Shown here: piece by piece, positions 42,520-52,176 of the stretch
Layout: the number at the start of each line of letters is the position of its first letter
Position numbering within the stretch: the first letter of the stretch is position 1
Assembly (NCBI GenBank): GCA_035524955.1
Contig: DATLFG010000064.1
Location: forward strand, 100,827 to 164,826
DNA length: 64,000 nt
From: CAMLFJ01 sp035524955
Lineage (GTDB): Bacteria > Methylomirabilota > Methylomirabilia > Rokubacteriales > CSP1-6
Direction of reading: 5' to 3'
The notes under the pieces: generated by a model
The model's input: the letters and a program-made list of their open reading frames with translations, nothing else
Databases searched by the model: none
What the model was told of the DNA's origin: nothing
Translations under genes and position numbers: made by a program

Positions 42520-43421
42520 GGCGTGGTGAACATGCGCGCGAGGCCGGCCGCGAGCGGCTCGGGCGTGAGGCCGAGCTCGGCGAAGAAGCGCGAGGGATCG
42601 GTCACGCTCTCCTCTTGCAGCATGATGAGCTGGTCGGTCGAGAGCGGATAGAACGGCAGCCAGTCGAGCGCGCGGGTCCCCACGCGCACCGGGGCCAGAG
42701 GCACGTGCAGCTTGCGCACGCGAGCGCGGCCGACCGCGTGGCCGACCGCGTCGAGCAGGTCCACGAAGGCGTAAGGGGTCGGGCCGGCCACCTCGTAGGT
42801 CTGGCGCGCGCTCTCCGGCGCGCGCAGCGCGCGGGCGAAGCCCTCCGCGACCTGCTCCACCGGGATCGGCTGGAGCCGGTAGCGGCCGTCACCCAGCACC
42901 GGCATCACCGGCAGCCGCTTGACGGCGCGTCCCAGGACGGACATGAAGGCGTCGCCGCGCCCGAAGATGATGGACGGCCGGAAGATGGTCCACTCGAGCG
43001 CGCTCGCGCGCACCGCCTCCTCCGCCTCCCACTTCGTCTGGTGATACCGCGCGCGCGCTCCGGGGCGCGAGCCCAGCGCGCTCATCTGAGCAAAGCGCTT
43101 GATGCCCGCCGCGCGCGCGAGCGCGAGCATGTTGCGGGTGGCCTGGGTGTGCAGGCGCTCGAACGTGACGCGGCGGCCGCGCTGCTCGCGGATGATGCCG
43201 ACCAGATGCACGAGGGCGCTGCAGCCCTCGACGCTCGCGGTGAGCCCGTCGGGGCGCAGGACGTCGCCGGGGACGCGGTCGATGGACTCGAAGCCCTTGA
43301 GGTCGTGCTCGGAGCCCGGGCGGACGAGGCAGCGGACGAGAAAACCCTGCGCAAGAAGTGCGCGGATAACGGCCCTGCCGACGAAGCCGGTCCCGCCGGT
43401 CACGAACACGCGCTGCGCCAC
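42516..43421 (-). CDS. NAD(P)-binding protein, complex I NDUFA9-like family
   Basis: A 301-residue extended-SDR fold. The cofactor loop is VFVTGGTGFVGRAVIRALL near residues 4-22, followed by GDVLRPDGLTASVEGCSALVHLVGI and FRPSIIFGRGDAFMSVL. The classical YxxxK is modified (YHQTKWEAEEAVRAS retains Tyr and Lys). Relatives are atypical SDRs that act as epimerase-like or ubiquinone-associated reductases. GTG at 43421 follows TACGAT (43428-43433, reverse) by six bases. Confidence 0.85.
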   Translation of the reverse strand: MAQRVFVTGGTGFVGRAVIRALLAQGFLVRCLVRPGSEHDLKGFESIDRVPGDVLRPDGLTASVEGCSALVHLVGIIREQRGRRVTFERLHTQATRNMLALARAAGIKRFAQMSALGSRPGARARYHQTKWEAEEAVRASALEWTIFRPSIIFGRGDAFMSVLGRAVKRLPVMPVLGDGRYRLQPIPVEQVAEGFARALRAPESARQTYEVAGPTPYAFVDLLDAVGHAVGRARVRKLHVPLAPVRVGTRALDWLPFYPLSTDQLIMLQEESVTDPSRFFAELGLTPEPLAAGLARMFTTP

Positions 43422-43496
43422 GGCCGAATCGTAGCACGGCCCCGGCGCCGTGATTTTCGCTACGGCGGCGCGCGCGCGAGCCCGTATCATGAGGCC

Positions 43497-45845
43497 ATGC
43501 GGTTCCGCCCGGCCGTGCTCCTCCTCCCGATCCTGATGGTCGCCTCCACGCCGACCTCGGTTCCGGCCCAGACGGTCGCCTGGCATGTGACGGTCGACGA
43601 GGCGATACGAGACGCGGTGGCCTCGTCCGAGGTCCCGGGGGCGGTGCTGGTCGTCGGCCGGGGAGACCAGATCCTGCACCGGAAAGTGCTCGGCTGGCGC
43701 GCCACCGTCCCGCGTCCCGAGCTGATGACTGCGGACACCATCTTCGACATCGCGTCCCTGACGAAGGTGATCGCGACCACCCCCTCCGTCCTGCGACTCT
43801 GGGAAATGGGCAAGCTCGACCTGGATGCGCCGCTCGGCCGGTACCTCAAGGAGTTCGACACCGCCGCATTCCAAGGCGTGACGGTGATGCGCCTGCTCAC
43901 GCACTCGGCGGGGATGAACGATCTGCCCTCGCGCGAGGCGATGGCCAAGGGCTTCCCGGAGGCCGGGCGGATCCAGGGGCGAGCCGGCCTCGCCGTCTCT
44001 CCAGGCTCCACGTTCCTCTACAGCGACACCGGCTTCATCCTCCTCGGCGAGCTGGTGCGGCGCGTGAGCGGCGTGCCGCTGGATACCTTCGCGCGGAAGC
44101 AGTTCTACGGCCCGCTCGGCATGCGCGACACCGCGTTCGCGCCGCCGGCGGCGTGGCGCAAGCGCACCGCGCCCACCGAGGTGGTGAGCAGCCGGGGTCC
44201 GCTGCGCGGGGTGGTGCACGACGGCAACGCGCGGCTCCTCCGCGGGGTCGCGGGGCACGCCGGAGTGTTCTCCACCGCGCGCGACCTGAGCCGGTTCTGC
44301 CGCATGCTCCTGGCGGGCGGCCAGCTCGGGGGGCGGCGCTACCTGAAGGAGACCACCGTGCGGGCCATGTTCGCGCCGCACGTGATCGGCGAATCCACGC
44401 GCGGTCTCGGCTGGGACATCTCGTCGCCCTACTCGCGCACGCTCGGCGCCTACTTCCCGATGGGCTCGGTGGGCCACACCGGGTTCACCGGGACCGCCAT
44501 CTGGATGGATCCCGCGACCGGCGTGTACATGATCCTGCTCACCAACCGGGTCCATCCCTACGGCAAGGGAGAGGTGGGCGAGCTCCGCCGGCGGATCAGC
44601 GCCGCGGTGGGCACGCGCTTCGCGCCCCGGCAGGAGCCGACGGTCACGACCGCCTCGACGGAGACCGAGGCGACCGGACCCGCCGCGGACGCGGCACCGC
44701 TCTTGCCCGAGGGATCCACCCTGACCGGGCTCGATCGACTCGTCGCGGACGACTTCGCCCCGCTGGCCGGGCGCACGGTCGGGCTCATCACCAACCAGAC
44801 CGGCATCGATTCCCAGGGCCGCCGCGCGGTGGATCTGCTGGCCGCGGCTCCGCAGGTGAAGCTCCGGGCGCTCTTCTCGCCCGAGCACGGGATCACCGGG
44901 CTCGTGGACGCCAACGTGCCCCACGGCCGCGACGCGGCGACCGGCCTGGCGATCTGGAGTCTCTACGGCCCGGCCCGGCGGCCGTCCCCCGAGCAGCTCA
45001 ACGGCATCGACACGCTGGTGTTCGACATCCAGGACGTCGGCGTGCGCTACTACACCTACCTCACCACGCTGGTGTACGCGCTGGAGGAGGGCGGGCGCCG
45101 CGGGATCCGGGTCGTGGTGCTGGACCGGCCGAACCCCATCACGGGCAGCGTGGTGGAGGGGCCGCTGATGGATCCCGACCTACGGTCCTTCACCGCCCCG
45201 CACACGATCCCGGTGCGCACCGGGATGACCATCGGCGAGTTCGCCCAGATGGTGGTGGCCGAGCGGAAGCTGCCGGTCCAGCTCACGGTGGTGCCGCTCG
45301 CGCACTGGCGGCGCTCGCAATGGTTCGACGAGACCGGCCTCGCGTGGGTGAACCCGTCGCCGAACATCCGCAACCAGACGCAGGCGTTGCTCTACGCGGG
45401 CGTCGGCTTGCTGGAGGCGACCAACCTCTCGGTGGGGCGCGGCACCGACATGCCCTTCGAGGTGATCGGCGCGCCCTGGATCGAGGAGCCCCAGGCGCTC
45501 GCCGACGCGATGAACGCCCGCGGACTGGCCGGAGTGCGGTTCCATCCGGTCTTCTTCACGCCCACCTCGAGCGTCCACGCGGGCCGGTCGGTAGGGGGCG
45601 TGCGGCTCGAGGTGACGGACCGCGACGCGCTCCGTGCGGTGCCGATGGGGCTCGCGCTGGGCCGTGAGCTGATGGAGCGCTACCCGGGGAACTACCGGCC
45701 GGCGGCGATCCAGAACCTGCTGGTGAACCGGCCCACGATGTGGTCGATGCTGCGGGGCGATCCGTTCGCGCGGATCGTCGCCTGGGCCGAGCACGCGGGG
45801 AACGCGTACCTGCAGCGCCGCGCGCCCTACCTGATCTACCGGTAG
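43497..45845 (+). CDS. Serine beta-lactamase-like hydrolase fused to NamZ-type (DUF1343) domain
   Basis: A 782-residue exported protein. Residues 1-23 form a signal peptide (LLLPILMVASTPTSVPAQ). Residues about 28-375 are a class C beta-lactamase/PBP-type hydrolase: SLTK, YSDTG and HTGFTG motifs. Residues about 405-780 are DUF1343, the exo-beta-N-acetylmuramidase NamZ fold (VGLITNQTGIDSQGRRAVDLL, ALFSPEHGITG, DVGVRYYTYLTTLVYALEE). Both halves suit cell-wall turnover: removal of a peptide or ester and of terminal MurNAc. TATCAT (43485-43490) ends six bases before the ATG. Confidence 0.88.
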   Translation: MRFRPAVLLLPILMVASTPTSVPAQTVAWHVTVDEAIRDAVASSEVPGAVLVVGRGDQILHRKVLGWRATVPRPELMTADTIFDIASLTKVIATTPSVLRLWEMGKLDLDAPLGRYLKEFDTAAFQGVTVMRLLTHSAGMNDLPSREAMAKGFPEAGRIQGRAGLAVSPGSTFLYSDTGFILLGELVRRVSGVPLDTFARKQFYGPLGMRDTAFAPPAAWRKRTAPTEVVSSRGPLRGVVHDGNARLLRGVAGHAGVFSTARDLSRFCRMLLAGGQLGGRRYLKETTVRAMFAPHVIGESTRGLGWDISSPYSRTLGAYFPMGSVGHTGFTGTAIWMDPATGVYMILLTNRVHPYGKGEVGELRRRISAAVGTRFAPRQEPTVTTASTETEATGPAADAAPLLPEGSTLTGLDRLVADDFAPLAGRTVGLITNQTGIDSQGRRAVDLLAAAPQVKLRALFSPEHGITGLVDANVPHGRDAATGLAIWSLYGPARRPSPEQLNGIDTLVFDIQDVGVRYYTYLTTLVYALEEGGRRGIRVVVLDRPNPITGSVVEGPLMDPDLRSFTAPHTIPVRTGMTIGEFAQMVVAERKLPVQLTVVPLAHWRRSQWFDETGLAWVNPSPNIRNQTQALLYAGVGLLEATNLSVGRGTDMPFEVIGAPWIEEPQALADAMNARGLAGVRFHPVFFTPTSSVHAGRSVGGVRLEVTDRDALRAVPMGLALGRELMERYPGNYRPAAIQNLLVNRPTMWSMLRGDPFARIVAWAEHAGNAYLQRRAPYLIYR

Positions 45846-45861
45846 GGCCGGGCCCGCGCGG

Positions 45862-46821
45862 CTACCGTCGCTCGATCACGCGGGCGCCGCGCACCGCGCC
45901 CAGCTTTCCCGTGCTCCCGCTCGCCACCGTGATCGTCGCGGCGTCGCCGTCGCTCACGTAGCGGTCGCCCGGGTTGCGGTCGAAGTGGTTGATCCAGTAG
46001 TCGAGGTCGCGCTCCACCGCCTGGATGCGGGGCAGGCGGTTGGGATCGAAGCTGCGCGCGTGCGGAGACGGGGCCGCGCCGCCCGCCACCATCAGGATGG
46101 CGTCGTGCTTGTACGTCATGCCCTTGGCCTCGCCCGATATCGCCCAGGCGAGCTCCTTGGGGTAGCTGCCCATGGGCAGCGCGAGGGTGCGGAAGCGGTA
46201 GCCGGGCACGTGCCGCTGCACCCACTCCTGCGCGCCCGCGAGCTGCTCGCGCACGACGGCCTCGGAGTAGCGGCCGAGCTGCGCGTGCCAGAGCGAGTGA
46301 TTGCCGATCTCGTAGCCCTGGCTGACCAGGTACTGCAGCTTGCGGGTGGCCAGGTCGGGCTGGTTGAAGAGCCGGTTGGGCGGGTTGGCGCCCGGCAGCA
46401 CGTAGAACGTGGCGGCGCGCCCGAAGCCAGGGTGCTCGCGGGCGAAGGCCTCCAGGATGCCGATCGCGCACTCGGGGTCGATGATCCAGTCGTGGCCGCG
46501 TTGGACGTAGCGGAACTGGCCCGGCGAGGAGTCGTCGAAGGTCAGGATGACCGGCGTGGTGCCCGCGGGCAGCGCGATGTTGCCGTCGAGATAGTCGTTG
46601 AGTGCGACCAGGCGATAGCCGCGCTCCCAGAGACGCTGCAGGTCGCGCCGGAAGTTGTCCGGGGTGCGGGTCCAGCGGCCCTCGGGGTTGTCGATCTTGT
46701 GGTACTCGAGGATCATCACGCGCCCCAGCTCGTTGGGTTCCCGCGTGGGCGCCTGGGCGCCCGCCAGCACGGTGACTCCCAGGGTGATACCGAGCAGCAC
46801 CGCCGACAGGAGGGCGCGCAT
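45862..46821 (-). CDS. Exported polysaccharide deacetylase-family protein
   Basis: A 319-residue NodB-like protein with an N-terminal signal (LLSAVLLGITLGVTVLAGAQA). Motif 1 appears as VILTFDDSSPGQF (Asp-Asp) near residue 95, motif 2 as IGNHSLWHAQLG (H-x4-H) near 187. Such enzymes remove acetyl groups from peptidoglycan or exopolysaccharide. It starts three bases after the glycosidase gene stop on the same strand, so the two likely form an operon and may process one polymer. Confidence 0.85.
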   Translation of the reverse strand: MRALLSAVLLGITLGVTVLAGAQAPTREPNELGRVMILEYHKIDNPEGRWTRTPDNFRRDLQRLWERGYRLVALNDYLDGNIALPAGTTPVILTFDDSSPGQFRYVQRGHDWIIDPECAIGILEAFAREHPGFGRAATFYVLPGANPPNRLFNQPDLATRKLQYLVSQGYEIGNHSLWHAQLGRYSEAVVREQLAGAQEWVQRHVPGYRFRTLALPMGSYPKELAWAISGEAKGMTYKHDAILMVAGGAAPSPHARSFDPNRLPRIQAVERDLDYWINHFDRNPGDRYVSDGDAATITVASGSTGKLGAVRGARVIERR

Positions 46822-46823
46822 GG

Positions 46824-48320
46824 CTACCGGGACGACTTGGAGACCGCGGAGGTCTTGGGACGGAGCGCGGCGCCCGTGTAGTCGTTCCTCGGGTTCCACA
46901 GCATCCAGCCGGAGCCCCCGCCGTCGTCGCTGCCGCGGATCTGCGCCCGCACTTCGACGGGACCGAAGATCCGCTTGTCGAAGGCGTAGTCCCTGAAGTC
47001 CTGCAGCCACGGCCGCACCTGTGCGGCCGGGTTCTGGGAGCGCTGGCGGGTCAGCCGGACGCTCTCCTTGACGATCTCGTAGGGATTGATCATCGGGTTC
47101 CGGACGCCCGGGATGCCCAGGTGATAGCCCGACGGGTACACCATGGGGCTGATGTAGTCGACGCTCACCGATATCTCCTCGATGCGCTGCCCGATGTCGG
47201 TGTCGTTCGTATTGAAGGCGGTGTAGCCGAAGATGTCCGCGGCCAGGAACACGCCGGTCGGCCCCAGCTCGCGCCGGGCCTTGGCCAGGAAGGCCGCGAT
47301 GGCGGGCAGCCGCGTGGCGGGCGTGTTGGGCTGCGAGTAGCGCGCGGCCGACAGCTTGCCGTCGGTGGGGAAGCGCACGTAGTCGAACTGGATCTCGTCG
47401 AAGCCCTTCAACGCCGCTTCCTTCGACACCGCGATGATGTAGTCCCAGTTCTCCTCGCGGAACGGATCCACCCACGCCAGCTTCTCACGGTCCATCCAGG
47501 GCTTCCCGGTGCGGGTGTCGATGACCGCGAGGTCGGGCCGGGCGCTGGCGCGCACGTTGTCCTTGAAGGCCACGATCCGGGCGATGGTGTAGATGCCCTG
47601 CGCCTTCCAGCCCGCGAGCTGCTCGTCGAAGTTCTTGATGATGACCGGCCCCTGTGCGCCCGCGTCGAGCGCGGCCTGGACCGAGGTGCGGTAGGGGATC
47701 AGCCCACGGTCGCCCTTGATGTCGATGACCACCGCGTTGAGCTCGGTGCGCGCCACGAGGTCGAATACGCGCTGGCGGATCCCGCGGTCGGCCACGCCGT
47801 AGTAGGTGAGGTACGCCGCGCGGACCACATGCGGCGCGAGCTTGACGGTGACCTCCGTCGCCTCGCCGCCGATGAGCGTCGTGCGCTCGTAGCCTGGCGT
47901 CTTCACCCACACGGTCGCGCCCGGGTCGACCGGCCCGGTGGTGAACCGGCCCTCGGCGTCGGTCACGATCTCCGTGGGGCCCACCCAGATGGAGGCCCCG
48001 TGCAGCGGCGCGCCCGTGCCGGCGTCCAGCACGCGGCCGGTGATCGCGCGTGCGTCATCCCGGCGCGCAACCGGCTTGGCGGCGACCGGGATCTGCGGCG
48101 CCGGCGTCACCGCCTCGGGCGTCGCGGGTGTCGTCCCGACCGGCGCCTCCGGCGACGGGTAGCCGTGTCGGCTCGCCTCCCACGTCAGCGCGGCGGCGAA
48201 GCGCGTCGTCGGCAAGAGCGCCGAGGGGAACAGGATCATGGCCTCGACGAACGCCGCCAGCAGCGTCAGGACGACGAGCGAGGTCCACGAGAGCGAGCGG
48301 GGAGAGGCGTCAGGGGCCAT
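46824..48320 (-). CDS. Membrane-anchored putative glycoside hydrolase (DUF4015)
   Basis: A 498-residue protein. A signal anchor (SLVVLTLLAAFVEAMILFPSALL) is near residues 13-35, followed by a Pro/Ala linker. A carboxypeptidase-regulatory-like beta domain spans about 90-165 (ITGRVLDAGTGAPLHGASIWVG). The DUF4015 TIM barrel follows (AAYLTYYGVADRGIRQRVFDL, NAVVIDIKGDRGLIPY, GFDEIQFDYVRFPTDG). The conserved DEIQFDYVRFP acidic residues suit glycosidase catalysis. The start ATG at 48320 places the anchor at the N-terminus. Confidence 0.85.
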   Translation of the reverse strand: MAPDASPRSLSWTSLVVLTLLAAFVEAMILFPSALLPTTRFAAALTWEASRHGYPSPEAPVGTTPATPEAVTPAPQIPVAAKPVARRDDARAITGRVLDAGTGAPLHGASIWVGPTEIVTDAEGRFTTGPVDPGATVWVKTPGYERTTLIGGEATEVTVKLAPHVVRAAYLTYYGVADRGIRQRVFDLVARTELNAVVIDIKGDRGLIPYRTSVQAALDAGAQGPVIIKNFDEQLAGWKAQGIYTIARIVAFKDNVRASARPDLAVIDTRTGKPWMDREKLAWVDPFREENWDYIIAVSKEAALKGFDEIQFDYVRFPTDGKLSAARYSQPNTPATRLPAIAAFLAKARRELGPTGVFLAADIFGYTAFNTNDTDIGQRIEEISVSVDYISPMVYPSGYHLGIPGVRNPMINPYEIVKESVRLTRQRSQNPAAQVRPWLQDFRDYAFDKRIFGPVEVRAQIRGSDDGGGSGWMLWNPRNDYTGAALRPKTSAVSKSSR

Positions 48321-48457
48321 TGGGGTCTCAGACTTCTCCGGTAGAGGGTCTAGTGCGCACGCCAGCCATGAGCAACCCGCTTGCCATTCCCCTGTCCCGG
48401 CAAGTGACTGAAAACGTGGTCCCCCGTGATCCGGCTCCAGCCGGCCGGCGTCCGCCC

Positions 48458-48518
48458 GGTGACAAAGTCCGCCAGGTGACAACGCGGATGGTCACATCAC
48501 GTGGGCGCTCGGTACAAT
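48458..48518 (+). promoter_or_regulatory. Putative promoter of the hydrolase gene with GGTGACAA repeats
   Basis: GGTGACAA occurs at 48458-48465 and 48475-48482, 17 bases apart, with an inverted GTCAC shortly after (48491). TACAAT (48513-48518) ends seven bases before the ATG at 48526. The repeats could be a regulator site; the -10 is the firmer part. Confidence 0.45.
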
Positions 48519-48525
48519 GCGGCGC

Positions 48526-49383
48526 ATGACCGAACCCCTCCGCTTCGCCTGCGAGACCGCCCGGCCCCGAGCCCTCGAGGTGAGCGGATTGACCCTGAAC
48601 GCTCTCGAATGGGGCGAGGTCGGCCGGCCGGCGCTCTGCTTCCTGCACGGGGGCTCGGCCCACGCCCACTGGTTCGACGGCGTCGTCCCCACCTTCGCCG
48701 ACCGCTACCACGTACTCTCGCTCGACCAGCGGGGCCACGGGGCCAGCGAGTGGGCGCCGGGGCCGGCCTATGCCACCGAGGACTTCGTGGGCGATCTGGT
48801 CGGCGTGGCGGACGCCATGGGCTGGTCCCGCATGACCGTGGTCGGGCACTCGATGGGTGGCCACAACGCGATCGGCTTCGCGGCCTGGCATCCGGAGCGG
48901 GCCGAGCGGCTGGTCGTGGTGGACAGCCGGCCCTCGATTCCGGCCGAGCGGCTCCAGAACATGCACCGCCGGGGCGCTCGCGGACCAATGCGCCACGAGA
49001 CCCTCGACTCCGCGCTCAGGAGCTTCCGCCTGCTCCCACGCGAAACCGTGGCCGACCCGAAGCTGCTGGAGCACCTCGCCCACCAGGGCATCACCGAGCG
49101 TGACGGCCGCTTCCTCTACCGCTTCGACCCGGCGTGCAATGGCCGGCGCCGCCCCACCGACGGCTGGGCCCTGCTCGAGCGCATCACCGCGCCCACCCTG
49201 CTCGTGCGCGGCGAGCACTCGCCGATCCTGCCCCGCGAGATGGCGGCGGACATGCTGGCGCGCCTGCCCAAGGCCCGCCTGGTGGAGGTTGCCGGCACGT
49301 ATCACCATCTGGTGCTCGATGCGCCGCTGTCCTTCGCGAAGGTGCTCGACTCGTTCCTCGGTGGGCCCAAGCCAGCCGCCTGA
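48526..49383 (+). CDS. Alpha/beta hydrolase
   Basis: A 285-residue serine hydrolase. CFLHGGSAHAHWFDG forms the oxyanion loop, LDQRGHGASEW the strand-4 signature, and VVGHSMGGHNAIGF the nucleophile elbow with Ser. VRGEHSPILPREMA carries the acid region and TYHHLVLDAP the catalytic His. The ATG at 48526 is chosen over 48517 because the latter overlaps the -10 box TACAAT. Esters, epoxides or C-C bonds are possible substrates. Confidence 0.9.
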   Translation: MTEPLRFACETARPRALEVSGLTLNALEWGEVGRPALCFLHGGSAHAHWFDGVVPTFADRYHVLSLDQRGHGASEWAPGPAYATEDFVGDLVGVADAMGWSRMTVVGHSMGGHNAIGFAAWHPERAERLVVVDSRPSIPAERLQNMHRRGARGPMRHETLDSALRSFRLLPRETVADPKLLEHLAHQGITERDGRFLYRFDPACNGRRRPTDGWALLERITAPTLLVRGEHSPILPREMAADMLARLPKARLVEVAGTYHHLVLDAPLSFAKVLDSFLGGPKPAA

Positions 49384-49404
49384 GCGATCGGGACGGGGAG
49401 TGTA

Positions 49405-52101
49405 TCAGATCCGCTCCAGACGGACCGCGCACACCTTGTATTCCGGGATCTTGGCGGAGGGATCGAAGGCGGCGTTGGTCAGGAAGTTGGCGGCCGAGTC
49501 GGCAAGCTTCACGAAGGGGACGAACACCGCGCCCGGGCGGACCGCCTCGGTCAGGCGCGCATAGGCGGTCAGCTCTCCCCGCCGGGAGACCACCCGCAGG
49601 CCGGCCCCGGCGCCCACCCCCAGGCGGCGCGCGTCGGTCGGGTGCACCGCGATCTCGAGGCGCGGCGCCAGCTCGAGCAGGCCCTGCACGCGGCGGGTCA
49701 TGGTGCCGCCGTGCCAGTGGTAGAGCAGCCGGCCGGTATTGAGCAGGAAGGGGTAGTCCGCATCCGGCAGCTCCGCGGCGGGGGCGGTCTGGCCCACCGG
49801 CACGAAGCGCCCCTTGCCCCGCGGGAACGAGTCGCCGTAGAGGTAGCGGGTGCCGGGGTGCCCGGGGCTCGGGCAGGGCCACTGCAGCCCGCCGCCTTCG
49901 AGCCGCGCGTAGGACATGCCGCGCACGCTGGGCCAGAGGCTCGCCATCTCGTCGAAGATCTCGGAAGGGTGGCGATACTCGAAGCCCGTCACCTCCGCTC
50001 CGAGCCGCCGCGCGGTGCGCCTGGCCAGCTCGCAGGTGATCCACCAGTCGGGGCGCGCCTGCCCCGGCGGCTCGATGGCCTGGCGGATGCGCTGCACGCG
50101 CCGCTCGGAGTTGGTGAAGGTCCCGTCCTTCTCGGCGAAGGCGGCGGCGGGCAGGAACACGTGGGCGTGCTCGGCGGTCTCGTGCATGAAGAGGTCCTGC
50201 ACCACGAGGAAGTCGAGCTGCTGGATCGCCTTCTCGGCGTGGTGGAGATCGGGCTCGGAGAGGAGCGGGTTCTCGCCCACCACGTACATCGCCCGCACGC
50301 GCCCGTCGAGGCAGCCCTCCACCATCTCGGTCACGACCAGGCCCTGCTCGCCCGGCGGCCGGACGCCCCACGCCCGCTCGAAGCGGTCGAGGTCGTCCGG
50401 ACCGTAGCCCGCGTAGCCCGGCAGGTTGGTCGGGATGCAGCCCGCGTCGCCACACCCCTGCACGTTGTTCTGGCCGCGGAGCGGCGAGATCCCGGAGCCC
50501 GGGAAGCCCATCTGGCCCGCGGCCAGCGAGAGGTTGAGCACCGCGTGGGCGTTGGCGGTGCCGTTGATGTGCTGGGTGATGCCCATGCCCCAGATCAGAC
50601 ACGAGCCCGCGAAGGGCGGTCGCGCGTACCAGCGGGCGGCCTGGGCGATGTCCCCGCGGGCCACGCCGGTGACCGCCTCGGCGTGCTCGAGCGTGTAGGG
50701 CGCGAGCGAGCGGACCCAGTCGTCGAAGCCCTCGGTGCGCGAGCGGATGAAGGTGAGGTCGGCGAGCCCCTCGTCCAGGATCACGCGCGCCATCGCGTTG
50801 AACAGAGCCACGTCGGTGCCCGGCTGCTGGCGGATCCAGAGGTCGGCCTGGTCGCAGAGCTCCACGCGCTTGGGGTTCACCACGACGAGCCGCGCCCCGC
50901 GCGCCACCGCCTGGCGGAAGCGGATCGCGATGACCGGATGGTTGGCGGAGGCGTCGGCGCCCACCACCATGAGGCAGCCCGCCTCCTCGTAATCCTGGTA
51001 GGAGTTCGAGGTGGCGCCCGAGCCCATGGAAACCAGCATGGCCTCCACGGAGGGCGAGTGGCAGAGCCGCGTGCAGTGGTCCACGTTGTTGGTGCCCATC
51101 ACCACCCGGGTGAGCTTCTGGATGACGTAGCCGTCCTCGTTGGTGGCCTTGGCCGAAGCGAGCGCGCCGAAGTGGCCGCGGTTGCGCGCCAGCCCGTCGG
51201 CGGCGGCGTCGAGGGCCTCGTCCCACGTCGCCTCCGACCACCGACCGTCGCGCCTGATCAGCGGGGTGGTGATGCGGTCCGGGGAATGCACGAAGCCGGT
51301 CGCGAAGCGGCCCTTCACGCAGAGCGTGCCACGGCTCGAGTCGTTGACGGGCACGTCGTCGGCCATGGTGGAGAGCCGTCCGTCGGCGCGCACCCGGAGC
51401 GTGATGCCGCAGCCCACACCGCAGTAGGGGCACGTGGTCTCGACTTCTCGCACGATGGGCGACGGGGCCTCCTTGGGCCGGAGGGCGCCGGTGGGGCAGG
51501 TGGCCACGCACTGCCCGCAGGACGTGCAGACCGAGGACGCCATGGTGCCGTCGCCGAAGACGCCGACGCGCGCGTCGTGGCCGCGGCCGGCCAGCGTGAT
51601 GGCGCCGATGAGCTGCACGTCGCCGCAGGCCACCGTGCAGCGGCCGCAGAGGATGCACGCCTCCCGGTCGAGCACGAAGAAGGACTTGGACGCGTCGATC
51701 TCGAACCGGTGGTGCGCGGCGTGGCCCGGGCGCGGCAGCTCGTGGCGGGTCGCGGCGGCGCCGAGCTGCCCGAACCCGTCGCGCGCCGCCGACGGCGTGA
51801 GCATGGAGAGCGTCAGGTCGAGCACGGCTCGGCGCGCGCGCACCGCCTCCGGGTGGATCGTGCTGACGACCATCCCGTCGCGCGCCGGCAGGTGACAGGC
51901 CGCGGGTACCCCGCGCTGGTTCTCGACGTGAACGAGACAGGTGCGACAGGCGCCGAGCGGGGCGCGCTCCGGATCCTTGCAGAGCTGCGGCAGCGGGATG
52001 CCCAGGCGATTCACGGCGTCCAGCACCGTGGCGCCCTCGGGCACTTCGACCGGAGATTCGTCGACGGTGACGTGTACGGTGGCGTTCATCGGAGACCCCA
52101 T
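49405..52101 (-). CDS. NAD-linked formate dehydrogenase, molybdopterin alpha subunit (Cys form)
   Basis: An 898-residue oxidoreductase. Residues about 5-80 form a NuoG-type 2Fe-2S domain (CKDPERAPLGACRTCLVHVENQRGVPAAC). Residues about 140-215 form a two-cluster ferredoxin region (CILCGRCTVAC, CTSCGQCVATCP), followed by the 4Fe-4S site CPYCGVGCG. The bis-MGD core then runs to the C-terminal MGD-binding domain. The metal ligand position is Cys (VDHCTRLCHSPSV) where Sec enzymes have U. It oxidises formate, and the NuoE-NuoF-like subunit at 54034 should pass electrons to NAD. The start could also be the ATG at 52089. Confidence 0.92.
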   Translation of the reverse strand: MGSPMNATVHVTVDESPVEVPEGATVLDAVNRLGIPLPQLCKDPERAPLGACRTCLVHVENQRGVPAACHLPARDGMVVSTIHPEAVRARRAVLDLTLSMLTPSAARDGFGQLGAAATRHELPRPGHAAHHRFEIDASKSFFVLDREACILCGRCTVACGDVQLIGAITLAGRGHDARVGVFGDGTMASSVCTSCGQCVATCPTGALRPKEAPSPIVREVETTCPYCGVGCGITLRVRADGRLSTMADDVPVNDSSRGTLCVKGRFATGFVHSPDRITTPLIRRDGRWSEATWDEALDAAADGLARNRGHFGALASAKATNEDGYVIQKLTRVVMGTNNVDHCTRLCHSPSVEAMLVSMGSGATSNSYQDYEEAGCLMVVGADASANHPVIAIRFRQAVARGARLVVVNPKRVELCDQADLWIRQQPGTDVALFNAMARVILDEGLADLTFIRSRTEGFDDWVRSLAPYTLEHAEAVTGVARGDIAQAARWYARPPFAGSCLIWGMGITQHINGTANAHAVLNLSLAAGQMGFPGSGISPLRGQNNVQGCGDAGCIPTNLPGYAGYGPDDLDRFERAWGVRPPGEQGLVVTEMVEGCLDGRVRAMYVVGENPLLSEPDLHHAEKAIQQLDFLVVQDLFMHETAEHAHVFLPAAAFAEKDGTFTNSERRVQRIRQAIEPPGQARPDWWITCELARRTARRLGAEVTGFEYRHPSEIFDEMASLWPSVRGMSYARLEGGGLQWPCPSPGHPGTRYLYGDSFPRGKGRFVPVGQTAPAAELPDADYPFLLNTGRLLYHWHGGTMTRRVQGLLELAPRLEIAVHPTDARRLGVGAGAGLRVVSRRGELTAYARLTEAVRPGAVFVPFVKLADSAANFLTNAAFDPSAKIPEYKVCAVRLERI

Positions 52102-52176
52102 CGCTTCTGATCGGGAGCCTATTCTACACGCCGTCCCGTGCCGTGCCCCTCCGGGTTTGTTACTCTACCCGGGACC

